DNA from: Thiobacillus sp.
GTDB lineage: Bacteria > Pseudomonadota > Gammaproteobacteria > Burkholderiales > Thiobacillaceae
Reading direction: 5' to 3'
Assembly: GCA_030692355.1 (NCBI GenBank)
Contig: JAUYCF010000082.1
Span: forward strand, 1-35,536
Length of the DNA: 35,536 bases
The notes beneath the pieces are model-generated. The model ran no database searches. It saw nothing but the letters and a program-made list of their open reading frames with translations, and was not told the DNA's origin. A program made the position numbers and the translations under genes. How positions within the stretch are numbered: position 1 is the stretch's first letter; every line of letters starts with the position of its first letter. Below are positions 35,444 through 35,536 of the stretch, in pieces.

Positions 35444-35536
35444 ATGACCTTGCGAACGAGTGATGTGATGCCGATCAGCGAAGCGCGTGCCCGGCTGACG
35501 GAGCTTGCCGATGAAGTAGTCGGTGCGGGGGCTGAA
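35444..35536 (+). CDS. Phd/YefM-type antitoxin, N-terminal part (runs off the window)
   Basis: An open frame of 31 codons reaches the right edge: MTLRTSDVMPISEARARLTE, then LADEVVGAGAE. The DVMPISEARARLTEL pattern is the N-terminal DNA-binding part of Phd/YefM antitoxins (compare PVTEARANLSEL-type sequences). AAAGGAA lies 6 nt before ATG 35444. The partner toxin, if present, would be outside the window. It follows yoeB by 228 nt, giving two antitoxin genes in tandem. The 228-nt gap holds the attC-like stretch and an A/T-rich segment (35381-35440) that probably contains the promoter; TACAAT at 35407 could be its -10. Confidence 0.75.
   Translation, partial: MTLRTSDVMPISEARARLTELADEVVGAGAE

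Noticed and set aside
35070..35447. Plus-strand open frame overlapping yoeB and the gap after it
   Set aside because: It overlaps an intact yoeB in another frame, has no ribosome binding site or family motif, and runs through the attC-like palindromes.

Overview
The window looks like chromosomal DNA of a GC-rich betaproteobacterium, plausibly of the Thiobacillus/Nitrosomonadales kind. The evidence is protein similarity and gene order: yciB-yciI-bolA-ppiC, the plsX-fab-pabC-mltG-tmk-holB-pilZ-tatD block, a two-subunit pyruvate carboxylase, and a 400-residue tryptophanyl-tRNA synthetase. The assignment is an inference from recognition, not a database result. Most of the window is housekeeping; accessory character appears only at the two ends.

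Layout. 1-204: 3' end of an unrecognised gene, followed by a 138-bp MITE/REP-like palindrome (274-411). 408-6754 (minus): a four-PAS hybrid histidine kinase, trpS, an M50 protease, yciO and an RNase AM-like PHP protein. 6875-9216 (plus): yciB, yciI, bolA, a periplasmic parvulin and hfq. 9223-12393 (minus): a three-gene envelope glycosylation set (GT2, TVP38/DedA-like, ArnT-like) downstream of tRNA-Ser(GGA). 12494-16287 (plus): the heat-shock group grpE-dnaK-dnaJ, with strong sigma-32-type promoters before grpE and before dnaK. 16433-17950 (plus): a secreted GlcG/HbpS-like protein and tcdA. 17992-29913 (minus): a 15-gene lipid/cell-growth block, yceD-rpmF-plsX-fabH-fabD-fabG-acpP-fabF-pabB-pabC-mltG-tmk-holB-pilZ-tatD, many genes overlapping by 4 nt. 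30016-34595 (plus): pyruvate carboxylase subunits A and B, yceF-type maf and an RsmI-like methyltransferase. 34683-35536: a YefM-YoeB toxin-antitoxin module with its operator, a possible degenerate integron attC site, and the start of a second Phd/YefM antitoxin.

How it fits together. The minus-strand block couples fatty-acid initiation and elongation (plsX, fabHDG, acpP, fabF) to folate-precursor synthesis (pabB, pabC), peptidoglycan termination (mltG) and DNA replication (tmk, holB). The pyruvate carboxylase pair sits between yceD and yceF, which are neighbours in E. coli, so it looks inserted into an old arrangement. The chaperone locus carries the clearest regulatory signal.

I found no clearly undescribed multi-gene system. 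The observations most worth a check are a probable iron-sulfur motif in TrpS, a TrpE-like PIAGT motif in the PabB homologue, the three-gene polyprenyl-sugar operon, the repeat that supplies the kinase stop codon, CTAG-rich repeat clusters beside trpS and dnaJ, a minus-strand terminator-like element in the hfq leader, and the toxin-antitoxin end with its possible attC remnant.
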